NCBI RefSeq assembly: GCF_900103735.1 | Contig: NZ_FMXE01000004.1 | Location: 62,001-126,000 of the forward strand | Source of the DNA: Algoriphagus alkaliphilus | GTDB lineage: Bacteria; Bacteroidota; Bacteroidia; Cytophagales; Cyclobacteriaceae | Direction: 5' to 3' | Length of the DNA stretch: 64,000 bases | In this document: piece after piece, positions 35,091 through 44,550 of the stretch | Position numbering within the stretch: the stretch's first letter is position 1 | How the letters are laid out: the number at the start of each line of letters is the position of its first letter | Position numbers and translations under genes: made by a program | The notes under the pieces: model-generated | Database searches by the model: none | Told to the model about the DNA's origin: nothing | The model's input: only the letters and a program-made list of their open reading frames with translations

Positions 35091-37118
35091 TTAAAAGTTT
35101 GCGCTGAACTTGAATCCAAATGGCATGGTCCAAGGATTGACATTTTGAAGCTCAATACCCTGCCGGAAAAGATTGGCCGAGTCTCCTTGCTTAGAACCTG
35201 TTACCTGGAAAGCACGCTCCGGATCGATACCGATGTCAGCCTTGGTCCACAGGATCAGGTTTCGGGTATACACCGAGATATGAGCACTTTGAAACCCTTT
35301 GAGATTGGGAAGCTGATACCCTATGGAAAATTCACGCATTTTCAAAAAAGAAGCATCGAAAGTAATCTGCTCGTTATAACTCCAAGGGTAGCCTGAGGAG
35401 GCAGGATAAATCCGGGTACCCGGTCCCCCGAGATGCTCCACATATTCCCCGTTAGAATTGAGGATAACTCCAGGCACAAATACTCCATCATATCCGGGAG
35501 CTCCCATATTGACCGGCATTCCTCCTGTTGCCTGGGTATATCCACCTACTCTCGGGAAATTCCCGTTTCGGGGGATAATGTATTTTCCCGGATTTGACTT
35601 GAGCAGCTTGCTCAATTCCTCTTGGGAATACAAGCCCCCAGGTATCAGGAGCCCCATCTGTCGGGCAGATTTCCAGTCAGACTCTCCATATCGATAGGTA
35701 TATGACATAAAGTCCCCCCCTAGTCTGAGGTCAAAACTTGCATCCAAAGTAAATCGCTTATAGCTCAATTTGGATTGAGCTCCGATGATGACGTCTGGAT
35801 TGAAATTCCCCACTTTCCGACGATCTTCCCGACCATTTTTCGGAATCCAAGAACCATTGGCATTCAAAATCGGCCAACCGTAATACGGAGAGTTTTTATC
35901 CTCCACTGTAGCAAATCCTCTACTGTACAAATCGCCGATTTGCCCCCCTACAAAAGTGGAAGCACCTCCATTATTATCCTCCCATAAGGTGATGAAGTCC
36001 ATGCCGTCAGCCAGCCTATCCAAGGTAGTCCGGATTCGCGTAAAGTTGGCGTTTACATCCCAAGTCAGGCCGTTTGTACGCTTAATCGGCGTAACACCGA
36101 TCTGGATCTCCCAGCCTTTTGATGAAATCAGACCTGCATTGACCTGCTTCTGTGCAAACCCTGATGAAGCCGGGGTAGGAACGCTCAGAATTTGGTTTTC
36201 ATTTTTCTGGTAAAAGTAGGTTCCCTCGAATCTCACCCGATTATTCCACAGGTTGAAATCTAAGCCCAACTCCTGTGAGGTATTTATCTCCGGTTTCAAA
36301 TTAGGATTAAGGAGAGTCCCGGGGTAATTGGTAGTAATGAGGGTGCCCCAATTGGAAGTTCCTAAGATCGGATCCAAAGCGTAAGGGTTGGTATCGTTGC
36401 CTGCTTGCGCAAAACCAGCTCTAAACTTCAGCATTGAAATGGATTCCGGAAGATTGAAGGTGTAGTTTGCAAGCCAGCTGAGCGATACTGAAGGGTAAAA
36501 ATAGGATCGGTTATTGGCAGGAAGTGTACTGGAACAGTCGTTTCTACCCGATATATCCAAGTACAATTGATCCATATAACCCAATGAAGCAACTCCAAAA
36601 ACAGAATAAATGGCTTTTTCGGAATCAAAATTGGAATACCTCAAACCTGTATTGGGAATGTTGCTGATTCGATACAGTCCCGGTACGATCAGGCCAGCAT
36701 TAGGAGCGCTCCCCATGTAGTTGTCCCGATAAAACTGCCGCATGATGTTACCCCCTCCATTTAACGAAAGGTTGAATTTGGAAAAGGACTTGGTATAGGT
36801 GGTCAGAAATTCAATATTGCTTTCTGTTCGTCCGATATCCTGCAGGTGATAGGCACCTCTTCTTTCCCGGGTGTAGGACCAAGGAATTTTGGTTTCCCTG
36901 TTTTCAGTATAGGTATCCAGCGTCATTCTTACATAGGAGGACAGGGTCTCTGTCCACTTATAGTCCATTTTGACATTTCCAAAAACCCTGTCTCTGACGA
37001 ATCCATTATTGATTCCATAGGCAATGAAATAAGGATTATCATGATTGACGGAAACAGTTTTCTGTTGAATCCCCTCCTGTCCTTCCAGCCAGTAATCTTT
37101 GAGATCATTAATATTCAC
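35091..37118 (-). pseudogene. SusC/RagA TonB-dependent receptor, 5'-truncated
   Basis: 675 codons from a GTG at 37118, against about 1,000 for the family. Present is the barrel part: NHDNPYFIAYGINNGFVRDR, DISGRNDCSSTLPANNRSYFYPS, the long strands and the terminal WTMPFGFKFSANF. Missing are the signal peptide, the carboxypeptidase-like domain, the TonB box and the plug. Without them it cannot reach the outer membrane or be gated. Its 5' end runs into the 3'-truncated MFS gene on the same strand at ~37108-37118, so a deletion joined the two. The frame after the break is still open, which suggests a recent event. Confidence 0.85.
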
Positions 37119-37449
37119 ATGGGACCATGCCTACTCCGATTATAAAGAGGGAAATCAAGGCAAACTGAAACTCCGGATTAAGTGCAAAAATCAAAGCTCC
37201 CAAGGCCCCCAGGAAAAACGCCGACATAAGGATACGCTTTTCCCGATATTTCTCTACCAATAGTCCCGATGGCAAAGACATCACTCCATACGCAACAAAA
37301 AAAGAAAAAGGTAAAAATCCCGCTAGTCCCAGGCTCAGAGAGAAACTCGAAATCAGATCCGGAATGATCGGCCCAAGGATATTAGACATCAGCGAAATGA
37401 CGAAAAATATCAAAAAGATCAACAGCAGGATCAGGGCTCGTTGTTTCAT
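37108..37449 (-). pseudogene. Sugar-type MFS transporter, 3'-truncated
   Basis: From ATG 37449 the minus strand encodes 113 residues: three to four hydrophobic helices with FISLMSNILGPIIPDLISSF (helix 1), GVMSLPSGLLVEKYREKRI (the MFS loop 2-3 motif) and LFIIGVGMV, then a short out-of-family tail PCEY and a stop. This is the first third of an MFS carrier of the FucP/GlcP style (normally ~400 residues). The tail comes from the susC sequence read in another frame. The remnant cannot transport. It is divergent from the sialidase gene at 37626. Confidence 0.8.
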
Positions 37450-37625
37450 AGTGCCGGGATTGAGGGTGTGCACCGTCAATATACAAAAGCCCAGAAGTAA
37501 AAAAATCCTGACTGGGCAGGAGATTTGATTTTTAGCATTAAAATAAAATTTCGACAAAAGAATAGCCTGATTTGGAAACAATAAAGTAATATTCAAGACA
37601 AACCATCCATATTCCCCGATTTCGC

Positions 37626-38720
37626 ATGCATTCAAAAAGGTATTTAGCTTCATTTTCCATGATCCTTGCCAGCCTTGCTTTGGCTTGCTCCTCTCCCAAA
37701 TCAGAATCTGAATCCAGCGCGATTCCACCCATAGTAACACTTCAGGAAGTAAGCCGGAGCATGATCTTTGATTCCCATCCGGGTTTTGCTCAGGCCCATG
37801 CCTCTACTGTGGAGTCTCTCGGAAATGGAAGCTACCTCGTGGCTTGGTTTGGGGGCTCCTATGAAAAACACGACGATGTGGGCATTTGGATGGCCAAAGG
37901 AGATGGCAACACCTGGTCTGAACCCCGAGTAATAGCCAAAGTCCGAAATGATCCGCATTGGAACCCGGTGTTTCACAAGGATAAGGATGGCAAAATGATT
38001 CTATTCTTCAAAGTCGGCAAAGAAATCGACCATTGGGAAACTTGGACCCAATACTCGGAAGATGCCGGTGAAACTTGGTCCGCCGCCACCGAACTCGTAC
38101 CCGGAGACAAGGGCGGACGAGGACCCGTTCGAAATCACTTGACCATATTATCAGACGGCACTTGGTTGGCACCCGCTTCCCATGAATTGAACAAAGTCTG
38201 GAATGCCTTTGTCGACCGCAGCACCGATCAGGGAAAAACCTGGGAACGTACTCCCTATTTCGAAATCGACCGAAACCTGATTCCTGAGGAAGGAATAATT
38301 CAACCCTCTGCTTGGGAATCCGCTCCTGGCCAAGTTCACCTGTTGATCCGTAGTTCTGCCGGTAAAATCGCCCGTACAGATTCCAATGACGGAGGCAAAA
38401 CTTGGGCTCCTGTGTACCTCACCGACCTGCCAAATAACAACAGTGCAATTGAAGTCGCTCATCTGGGTGGAGAAAAAATCGCACTGCTCTACAATCCCGT
38501 GGAAGGCAATTGGGGCGACCGAAACATCATCGAGTTGGCGATTTCCTTGGACAACGGAAAAACTTGGCCTATTCGACATACCGTGGAAGAAACTCCCGAT
38601 CCGGATGGTGAGTTTTCCTATCCATCGCTGATTTTGGATGGGAACCATCTGGTCTACACCTATACTTGGAACCGCAAGAAAGTGGCCTTTGGCAAAGTGA
38701 AAATCAAAGAACTGAAATAA
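37626..38720 (+). CDS. Sialidase-family lipoprotein with four Asp boxes
   Basis: 364 residues. Lipoprotein signal MHSKRYLASFSMILASLALA with C21. A six-bladed sialidase-type propeller is indicated by four Asp boxes: SEDAGETWS, STDQGKTWER, SNDGGKTWAP and SLDNGKTWPI, plus the BNR_2-type opening LGNGSYLVAWFGGSYEKHDDVGIW. The first gene of a four-gene plus-strand operon with a YdjC-type deacetylase, another sialidase-like protein and a propeller-toroid protein, which argues for degradation of one complex glycan. The arginine triad of true sialidases was not verified, so hydrolysis of a different sugar acid is possible. Confidence 0.8.
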   Translation: MHSKRYLASFSMILASLALACSSPKSESESSAIPPIVTLQEVSRSMIFDSHPGFAQAHASTVESLGNGSYLVAWFGGSYEKHDDVGIWMAKGDGNTWSEPRVIAKVRNDPHWNPVFHKDKDGKMILFFKVGKEIDHWETWTQYSEDAGETWSAATELVPGDKGGRGPVRNHLTILSDGTWLAPASHELNKVWNAFVDRSTDQGKTWERTPYFEIDRNLIPEEGIIQPSAWESAPGQVHLLIRSSAGKIARTDSNDGGKTWAPVYLTDLPNNNSAIEVAHLGGEKIALLYNPVEGNWGDRNIIELAISLDNGKTWPIRHTVEETPDPDGEFSYPSLILDGNHLVYTYTWNRKKVAFGKVKIKELK

Positions 38721-38732
38721 CTACTACCACCG

Positions 38733-39794
38733 ATGAGAAAACACCTTTTTCTATGTCTGCTCACTTGTAACCTCTTTTGGGCAATTCCAAACTCCTCTTT
38801 TGGGCAAACCTATGCCGAAAAATTGGGCTACCCCAAGGGTAAAAAAGTGGTTATATTCCATGTAGACGATGCGGGCATGTCCTATGAATCCAACCAAGGC
38901 ACCATTCAGTCCCTTGATTACGGCATCGCTACCTCTTGCAGCATCATGATGCCCTGCCCGTGGGCAGCTAATTTTATCCATCAGGCCAAAGACCACCCGC
39001 ATTGGGATTTAGGTTTGCACCTCGTCCTTACCTCCGAGTGGAAAACCTACCGCTGGGAACCTCTTGCAGGGAAAAGTCTGGTCCCCGGACTACATGACCC
39101 GGATGGAGCTTTTTGGCACACCGTAGAGCAAGTCGTCCAACACGCCACTCCTGAAGAAGTCTATATCGAACTCAAAGCCCAAATTGACCGGGCGCTGGGA
39201 CTTGGCCTGAAACCCAGCCATCTGGACTCGCACATGGGGACACTTTTTGCCCATGATAAATTCCTGGAAAAATACATTCAAGTCGGCCTGGAATACGACA
39301 TCCCGGTGATGTTTCCCGGAGGCAACAATGTGCTCCTGGAAGAAAGCCTCACCGCTCCGATCATCAAAAAACTTAAAGCAGAAGGAAAATACACGGAAGG
39401 AATGGCCATCCCCAAACCTGAATTACTTCTAAAAAGCAAAGCCCTTGGTGAACAAGTCTGGAAAAGTGGACTTCCCGTTTTGGATGATTTGCACACCATC
39501 AGCGGAGATTGGAAGCCGGAAAAGTCAGCAACACACGCAGAGCTCGGCAAATATAAAGTCGAGCAGTTTAAACGCATCCTCCACAAAATGGAGCCTGGGC
39601 TAGCGATGATCATTATCCACAGCATCGAATATTCCGACTTTTTCAAACGGTTTTCAGGCTCGGGAGACTCCCGATACGGGGATCTTTTGGCGATGACGGA
39701 TCCTGATTTGAAAGCTTTCATCGAGCAAGAGGGAATCATTCTGACTACTTGGAGGGAAGTGATGGAAAGAAGAAAGAACCTCATTCAAAAATGA
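38733..39794 (+). CDS. YdjC/ChbG-type carbohydrate deacetylase, secreted
   Basis: 353 residues with signal peptide (1-24). The YdjC fold is marked by IFHVDDAGMS (D45, D46 at the metal site), LGLHLVLTSEWKTYRW and HLDSHMGTLF (His ligands). ChbG of E. coli deacetylates chitooligosaccharides; this one has a signal peptide and is longer, so it likely acts on a polysaccharide in the periplasm. It lies 12 bases after the sialidase-like gene and overlaps the next gene by four bases (ATGA), confirming an operon. Confidence 0.85.
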   Translation: MRKHLFLCLLTCNLFWAIPNSSFGQTYAEKLGYPKGKKVVIFHVDDAGMSYESNQGTIQSLDYGIATSCSIMMPCPWAANFIHQAKDHPHWDLGLHLVLTSEWKTYRWEPLAGKSLVPGLHDPDGAFWHTVEQVVQHATPEEVYIELKAQIDRALGLGLKPSHLDSHMGTLFAHDKFLEKYIQVGLEYDIPVMFPGGNNVLLEESLTAPIIKKLKAEGKYTEGMAIPKPELLLKSKALGEQVWKSGLPVLDDLHTISGDWKPEKSATHAELGKYKVEQFKRILHKMEPGLAMIIIHSIEYSDFFKRFSGSGDSRYGDLLAMTDPDLKAFIEQEGIILTTWREVMERRKNLIQK

Positions 39795-40990
39795 AAAAAA
39801 TATTCAAGGCACCCATTCATTGCTGGATAGGTAGATTGGTGATGTGGCTTTGGGCAGGCCCGGTGCTTGCCCAGACCACTCTCCTTCCAAGCGATGTGAA
39901 TCAGGCTATTTTCCCGCCTCAAGCACTGCATGTCCACGGCAGCAGTTTGGTATATCTTCCTGATGGCGACATTTTGGCTGTCTGGTTTCAAGGCTCTGGT
40001 GAGCGAACTGCCGATGATGTACTCCTCATGGGATCGAGAAAATCCAAAACTTCTGATTCCTGGTCTGTTCCTTTTCTCATGGCCGATACGCCTGGCATCC
40101 CGGATTGCAATCCGGTAGTATTTCTCAATCAAAAAAACGAGCTTTTTCTGGTGTGGATTGCCGTTTTGGGAAATCGATGGGAGCAGTCTGTGTTGCGGAT
40201 GCGCCGGAGTACTGATTTCAATAATCCGGGAGCCCCCAATTGGTATTGGCAAGACAATATCCTACTAAACCCCGGAGATGAATTTGTCGAAGAAGTGAAA
40301 GCCCGATTCAAGGAACTGCCCGATTCACACCAAGCTTGGGCTGAATATGCCCCTTCCTACGAAAAGCTGATTTTGGAAGCTATTACGGATTCCAGAAAGC
40401 GGAGCATCGGCTGGATGACCCGGATCAAGCCTTTGGTCACTGACGAAAAAATCATCCTTCCACTGTATTCTGATGGGTTTAATTTTTCCCTGATGGCCAT
40501 CTCCGAAGATGAGGGAGAAACTTGGAAACCCAGCAAGCCTGTGGTTGGAAAAGGGCCCATTCAACCGGCATTGGCCAAGCGGAAAAACGGGGACATCGTC
40601 GCCATGATGCGAGATTCAGGGGATGCCCCTACGAGGATTCAGCAAAGCATTTCTAAAGACGGAGGCATCTCCTGGACCTCCGCCCAAAAGACCTCCTTTC
40701 CCAATACCGCAAGCGTGGAGCTGTTGGTATTGCAGGATGGTCGCTGGTGGATGGTCGGCAATGACCTGGAGGATGGGCGCTATCGGCTGGCGCTTTGGAT
40801 TTCTCTAGATGAAGGCCAAACCTGGTCCTCCCCGCAATATTTAGCGATTGATCCAGAGAAAAAGGGTGGTTTTTCCTATCCAAGCTTAATTCAGGATTCA
40901 TCCGGACGAGTTCACCTGAGCTATTCCCGACATCTGCCAATCGGAAAGACCATTCAATACATTCTGCTAGACACTCAAAAAATCCAATAG
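39791..40990 (+). CDS. Sialidase-like BNR-repeat protein
   Basis: 399 residues from ATG 39791, which overlaps the preceding TGA; the frame is open to 39749 but MKKIFKAPIHCWIGRLVMWL followed by AGPVLAQ is a clean signal peptide. Three Asp boxes are visible: SEDEGETWKP, SKDGGISWTS and SLDEGQTWSS. The N-terminal SLVYLPDGDILAVWFQGSGERTADDVLL parallels the first sialidase-like gene of the operon, so the two are paralogues or work on linked bonds. No lipobox, so it is probably soluble in the periplasm. The exact sugar is unknown. Confidence 0.78.
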   Translation: MKKIFKAPIHCWIGRLVMWLWAGPVLAQTTLLPSDVNQAIFPPQALHVHGSSLVYLPDGDILAVWFQGSGERTADDVLLMGSRKSKTSDSWSVPFLMADTPGIPDCNPVVFLNQKNELFLVWIAVLGNRWEQSVLRMRRSTDFNNPGAPNWYWQDNILLNPGDEFVEEVKARFKELPDSHQAWAEYAPSYEKLILEAITDSRKRSIGWMTRIKPLVTDEKIILPLYSDGFNFSLMAISEDEGETWKPSKPVVGKGPIQPALAKRKNGDIVAMMRDSGDAPTRIQQSISKDGGISWTSAQKTSFPNTASVELLVLQDGRWWMVGNDLEDGRYRLALWISLDEGQTWSSPQYLAIDPEKKGGFSYPSLIQDSSGRVHLSYSRHLPIGKTIQYILLDTQKIQ

Positions 40991-40992
40991 TT

Positions 40993-43191
40993 ATGACCTT
41001 CCGCCTTAGACTGCTCATTTCAAGTCTCTTTTTTCCGTTTTTACTTCAGGCCCAAACTTCCAAACAAGTGCATCAGGACCGGGTATTTCAGCAGGACTAT
41101 GCTGTCAAATATGTTGGAGAAAATGAAGCGAAAGAGCGTTTCAGTCTGGCAGTGGACCGGAATGGCACCATTCAGATTTTGGAGCAAGGGAAACTGCTCC
41201 GGCCGGCCTTTGGGGCCTTCCAGCAGGATGGCAAGTTAGTTGCGGATCAGTCCTATTTGCCTATGAAGGACAAGACTATCCTCGCCATTCTTTCCTATCA
41301 GAATCAATTGGTCTATCTCGATGACAATGCAGTGCTGAGCAATGCCTGGGCAGGGGATCTTTACCTGATGCACGACTTAAAAAATCCTCATGCACTGGCA
41401 GGAGGAAAGGACATGGATTTTGTTGCGGTAGGTCCAAGTCAGCTTCAATACCTGAAAAAAGGCCAAAAGACCAATCCTATCACGATAAGGGAACCGATTT
41501 TGGACATCCGGTTTGACACCAAAAGAAACCGATTTTTGCTTTTGCAGGCCTCGGGAATTACAGCCTATTCCCCGGGCGGAACGCAGATTTCCCCGGTTGC
41601 CAAAGGCGAAAAACTCAGCGCTTTTGCCCTGGATAGCCAAAAAGACCTTGCTGTCATCGGGACAGAAAACGGCTATTTCACTCTTGATCTAGCAAACAAT
41701 CAAGCCGGTACACTTCAGACCAAACTACCTTGGACCGAAATCACAGCAGTGGAGGTGAATGGAACTGACTATTGGTTTGGAAGCAAAAAGGGAGCATTTC
41801 GCTTGGATCAAAACGGAACCTTTTCCTATTATTTCGGAGACCGATGGCTTTCCGGGGAGCAAGTTAGGGATATGGCTTTGGACAAAAACCGGGTGCATAT
41901 CCTGACCGAAAAGGGACTTTCTACCTTGGTTTTTGAAGAAATGACTTTGGCGAAAAAGGCCGAAATTCTGGAAGACCAAGTACGGAAAATGCATATCCGA
42001 AACGGATTCAATGCCTCACTTCAGCTCAGCGAAAAAGGCAACCTTAGCTCCGGAAGACTAAAGGACTCTGACAATGACGGGCTTTGGACTTCGATGTATC
42101 TGGGAGGACAGGCTTTCCGATACGCCGTCACCAAAGATCCTGAAGCTCTCGCCAACTGCAAAGAGTCTCTTTTGGCCATGGAACGACTTTACACCATAAA
42201 TCCGGTCGAGGGCTTTCCTTCCCGATCTTTTGAACGAAGTGGCTATATCAATCAGCTTTCGGACCCGGATCGCTGGCAACATGCCTCCGATCCTGAATGG
42301 GACTGGAAAGCCACCACAAGCAGTGACGAGGCCATCGGACATGTATTTGTATTTGGCGTATTGGCGGAGATAGTAGATGATCCCTGGATCAAAGCCAAGT
42401 CCATTGAGCTCCTCGATGCGCTGATGAATCACATCGTCAAAAATGACATGTACCTCATTGACTACGACGGCAAACCCACCCTTTGGGGCAAGTGGCATCC
42501 TGACTATGTCAATGGATTTCCGGTGCAAGTCGGTGATCGCAAGCTCAATTCCTCCAATATCATCGCCATGCTACAGACAGCCTTTCACTTTACCGGAAAG
42601 GCGATTTACAAGGAAAAAGCATACGAACTCATGGAAAAACACGGCTATCTCGAGAACCTGATGAGGCCCATGGCAATCATCGGTCAATCCGGTGATGGAA
42701 GTGATGACTGGAGCAAAATGCTCTCCGAATCCTGGAATCACTCCGACGACGAAATGTACTTCTTGGGCTATTGGGGTTTGTATCGGTATGCTTTTTCCCC
42801 GGAGCTCAAAGCTCAATTCAAGAAATCCATCCTCGACCACTGGGAAGCTGAACGCCCGGAAAAGGAAGCACTTTGGAATATTTTTACGGCGCTAGTTCAG
42901 CCTGAACACTTCGATCTCGAGCCTTCCATTTGGTTTCTGGAGCGGCATCCCATCGATCTGATCAGCTGGCACACCCAAAACAGCCATCGCAAAGACATCG
43001 CCATCATCCCGGCGAATTTTCGCAGACAGTCCACCGAGACGGTACTTTCGCCTTCCGAAACCCGAATCATGAGGCACAATGCCAACCGGTTTACCCTCGA
43101 TGGAGGAAGTCAGGGCACGACAGTTTACAGTGCCGGTGACATTTGGTTATTGCCCTATTGGATGGGAAAGTATTTGGGGGTGATTGAGTGA
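40993..43191 (+). CDS. Propeller plus alpha/alpha-toroid protein, putative glycan enzyme
   Basis: 732 residues with signal peptide (1-20, ending LLQAQ). Residues ~25-320 are beta-rich with repeating short strands (ISPVAKGEKLSAFALDSQ, AVIGTENGYFTLDLANN, YWFGSKKGAFRLDQNG), like the ligand-binding propeller of sensor proteins. Residues ~345-700 are helical with conserved aromatic/acidic patches (GLWTSMYLGGQAFRYA, SDEAIGHVFVFGVLAEIVDD, DDWSKMLSESWNHSDDEMY), which suggests an (alpha/alpha)6 barrel of glycoside hydrolases or lyases. I know no named family for this architecture. It starts two bases after the previous stop, the last gene of the operon. Catalytic residues cannot be assigned. Confidence 0.6.
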   Translation: MTFRLRLLISSLFFPFLLQAQTSKQVHQDRVFQQDYAVKYVGENEAKERFSLAVDRNGTIQILEQGKLLRPAFGAFQQDGKLVADQSYLPMKDKTILAILSYQNQLVYLDDNAVLSNAWAGDLYLMHDLKNPHALAGGKDMDFVAVGPSQLQYLKKGQKTNPITIREPILDIRFDTKRNRFLLLQASGITAYSPGGTQISPVAKGEKLSAFALDSQKDLAVIGTENGYFTLDLANNQAGTLQTKLPWTEITAVEVNGTDYWFGSKKGAFRLDQNGTFSYYFGDRWLSGEQVRDMALDKNRVHILTEKGLSTLVFEEMTLAKKAEILEDQVRKMHIRNGFNASLQLSEKGNLSSGRLKDSDNDGLWTSMYLGGQAFRYAVTKDPEALANCKESLLAMERLYTINPVEGFPSRSFERSGYINQLSDPDRWQHASDPEWDWKATTSSDEAIGHVFVFGVLAEIVDDPWIKAKSIELLDALMNHIVKNDMYLIDYDGKPTLWGKWHPDYVNGFPVQVGDRKLNSSNIIAMLQTAFHFTGKAIYKEKAYELMEKHGYLENLMRPMAIIGQSGDGSDDWSKMLSESWNHSDDEMYFLGYWGLYRYAFSPELKAQFKKSILDHWEAERPEKEALWNIFTALVQPEHFDLEPSIWFLERHPIDLISWHTQNSHRKDIAIIPANFRRQSTETVLSPSETRIMRHNANRFTLDGGSQGTTVYSAGDIWLLPYWMGKYLGVIE

Positions 43192-43725
43192 ACTAGGATT
43201 TGGGAGGAGGCAGAAAGTTGACCGCTGTCGGATGTACGATGTCAGGCTGAACGGAGTCGAAGCCTAGGGTTGGAAGCAGGAAGCGAATTTTAGACCGGTG
43301 CCGGATAGCCTGCCCCGTCCGCCGCGGCGGATCGGGGACCGATGACCGATGTGTTGAGCTCCATTCTAAACATATAGAGTCTTTTTAGTACAAAGACCGG
43401 AGAGAGAGTGATGAGGTTTTACCAATTCAAACGGTCTAACATCTGGAGAAGCAGGATAACACAGATAAATCAGCGCTCATCAATGTCTCCTGTCTGCACC
43501 TAGCAGGTCTGTGGGAAAACTACTTCATTTACAATTTGATAACATCCGAGAGCTTTTATTGAATTTTTTCAAGAAAAGTAAACCGATCTTAGTCAATTTT
43601 CACCCAAAATTTATGGAGAAATGATCTTGGGATAATCTATTCATTTTGAATCAAATAGAAACATTTTTACAAAAGTAAAATTTTCGCAAATCGAGGATTT
43701 TTATTCGCAATAGGCGTAAAAACTC
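43192..43725. other. Gene-free stretch between the glycan operon and the sigma gene
   Basis: No coding frame is supported. It contains degenerate intergenic repeat text (TGTCAGGCTGAACGGAGTCG near 43240) and a GC-rich hairpin at 43313-43336 (CCCCG ... CCGCCG / CGGCGG ... CGGGG) after the operon; the rest is AT-rich leader of the sigma gene. The hairpin could end or protect the operon's transcript. Confidence 0.55.
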
Positions 43726-43763
43726 GGCTGGATTTTTTCAAAATTTCACTTCCTAATCCAGCC
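43726..43763 (+). promoter_or_regulatory. Inverted repeat in the leader of the sigma gene
   Basis: GGCTGGATT (43726-43734) and AATCCAGCC (43755-43763) form a 9-bp stem with a 20-base loop, ending seven bases before the ATG. A hairpin this close to the start could hide the ribosome entry site, or be a dyad operator. Function is inferred only from position. Confidence 0.5.
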
Positions 43764-43770
43764 CAGCACT

Positions 43771-44301
43771 ATGAATACTTTAGATCCAACTTTATTAAAG
43801 GATTTCAAAAATGGAGAAACCCAGGCCATTGAGGATTTCTATTTCCTCTTCAAAAAACCCGTACTGCGCTTTATCCTCTCCATGGTCAAAGACCCCCTGG
43901 AATCTGAGGCGATATTTCACGAGGTATTCCTGAAAATCCTGAGAAAACGTTGTGAACTTGAATCCGAAGACCGAATCCGCGCTTATATCTTCACAATTAC
44001 CAAAAACGAGGTGATTGACTATTTTAAATCTCTAAAGCGGGACCGTGAACGTCTGGAAAATTATTTTATCACAAGAATGCACGAATCCTCACCCGAAATG
44101 ATAGATGCGGAGGAAAACATTCTAAACAGACTAGAAGGCGCGCTCCATACGCTACCCTTCCAACGAAAAAAAGTCCTTGAACTTTCCTACTATCAGGACA
44201 AATCCTATCAGGAAATCGCAGAAGAATTGGGAATTTCGAAAAACACTGTAAAAAACCACCTGATCAAGGCCCGTGTCAACCTCCGCGACCGACTTTCTTG
44301 A
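43771..44301 (+). CDS. ECF-type RNA polymerase sigma factor
   Basis: 176 residues. Region 2 (about 8-80: GETQAIEDFYFLFKKPVLRFILSMV, EAIFHEVFLKILRKR, RIRAYIFTITKNEVIDYFKS) and region 4 (about 120-172: LHTLPFQRKKVLELSYYQDKSY, then QEIAEELGISKNTVKNHLIKAR) are both complete. This is the FecI-like group of Bacteroidota that often serves SusC/SusD systems with a FecR-like anti-sigma factor; no anti-sigma gene follows here. It could control the glycan operon upstream or a distant locus. It is convergent with the nos operon. Confidence 0.88.
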   Translation: MNTLDPTLLKDFKNGETQAIEDFYFLFKKPVLRFILSMVKDPLESEAIFHEVFLKILRKRCELESEDRIRAYIFTITKNEVIDYFKSLKRDRERLENYFITRMHESSPEMIDAEENILNRLEGALHTLPFQRKKVLELSYYQDKSYQEIAEELGISKNTVKNHLIKARVNLRDRLS

Positions 44302-44550
44302 TTAGAAAATGCGATTCAAGACATCAAGAAATTAGCCATTGGAGAGTTCGCAATTGCTAATTTTCTTTTTCTATGAAAAATTCCCTGCTGCAGGCATTTT
44401 TGCAACTTTTTCTGCCCCAGCCTATACTAATCCCTTTTTAGAAAATTCATTAAAAACCCCCGATTCACAGCAGGGAAAACTACATGCTTGACCTATTCCA
44501 TTTTTATGGCATCTGTGCACTTCTGAGTGACCTGTGTACCAAATCCGAGT
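44302..44550. other. Region between the sigma gene and nosY
   Basis: Besides the candidate terminator (44326-44370), a 10-bp inverted repeat TTCCCTGCTG / CAGCAGGGAA lies at 44381-44390 and 44468-44477 around 77 bases. No coding frame is evident. Confidence 0.5.
44326..44370 (+). terminator. Possible terminator after the sigma gene
   Basis: AAGAAATTAGC (44326-44336) can pair, with one bulge, with GCTAATTTTCTT, followed by five T residues. The loop is long (about 19 bases), so this is only a candidate. Confidence 0.45.

Noticed and set aside
35091-37118. A short but complete SusC receptor
   Set aside because: Signal peptide, TonB box and plug domain are missing and the 5' end abuts a truncated transporter gene.
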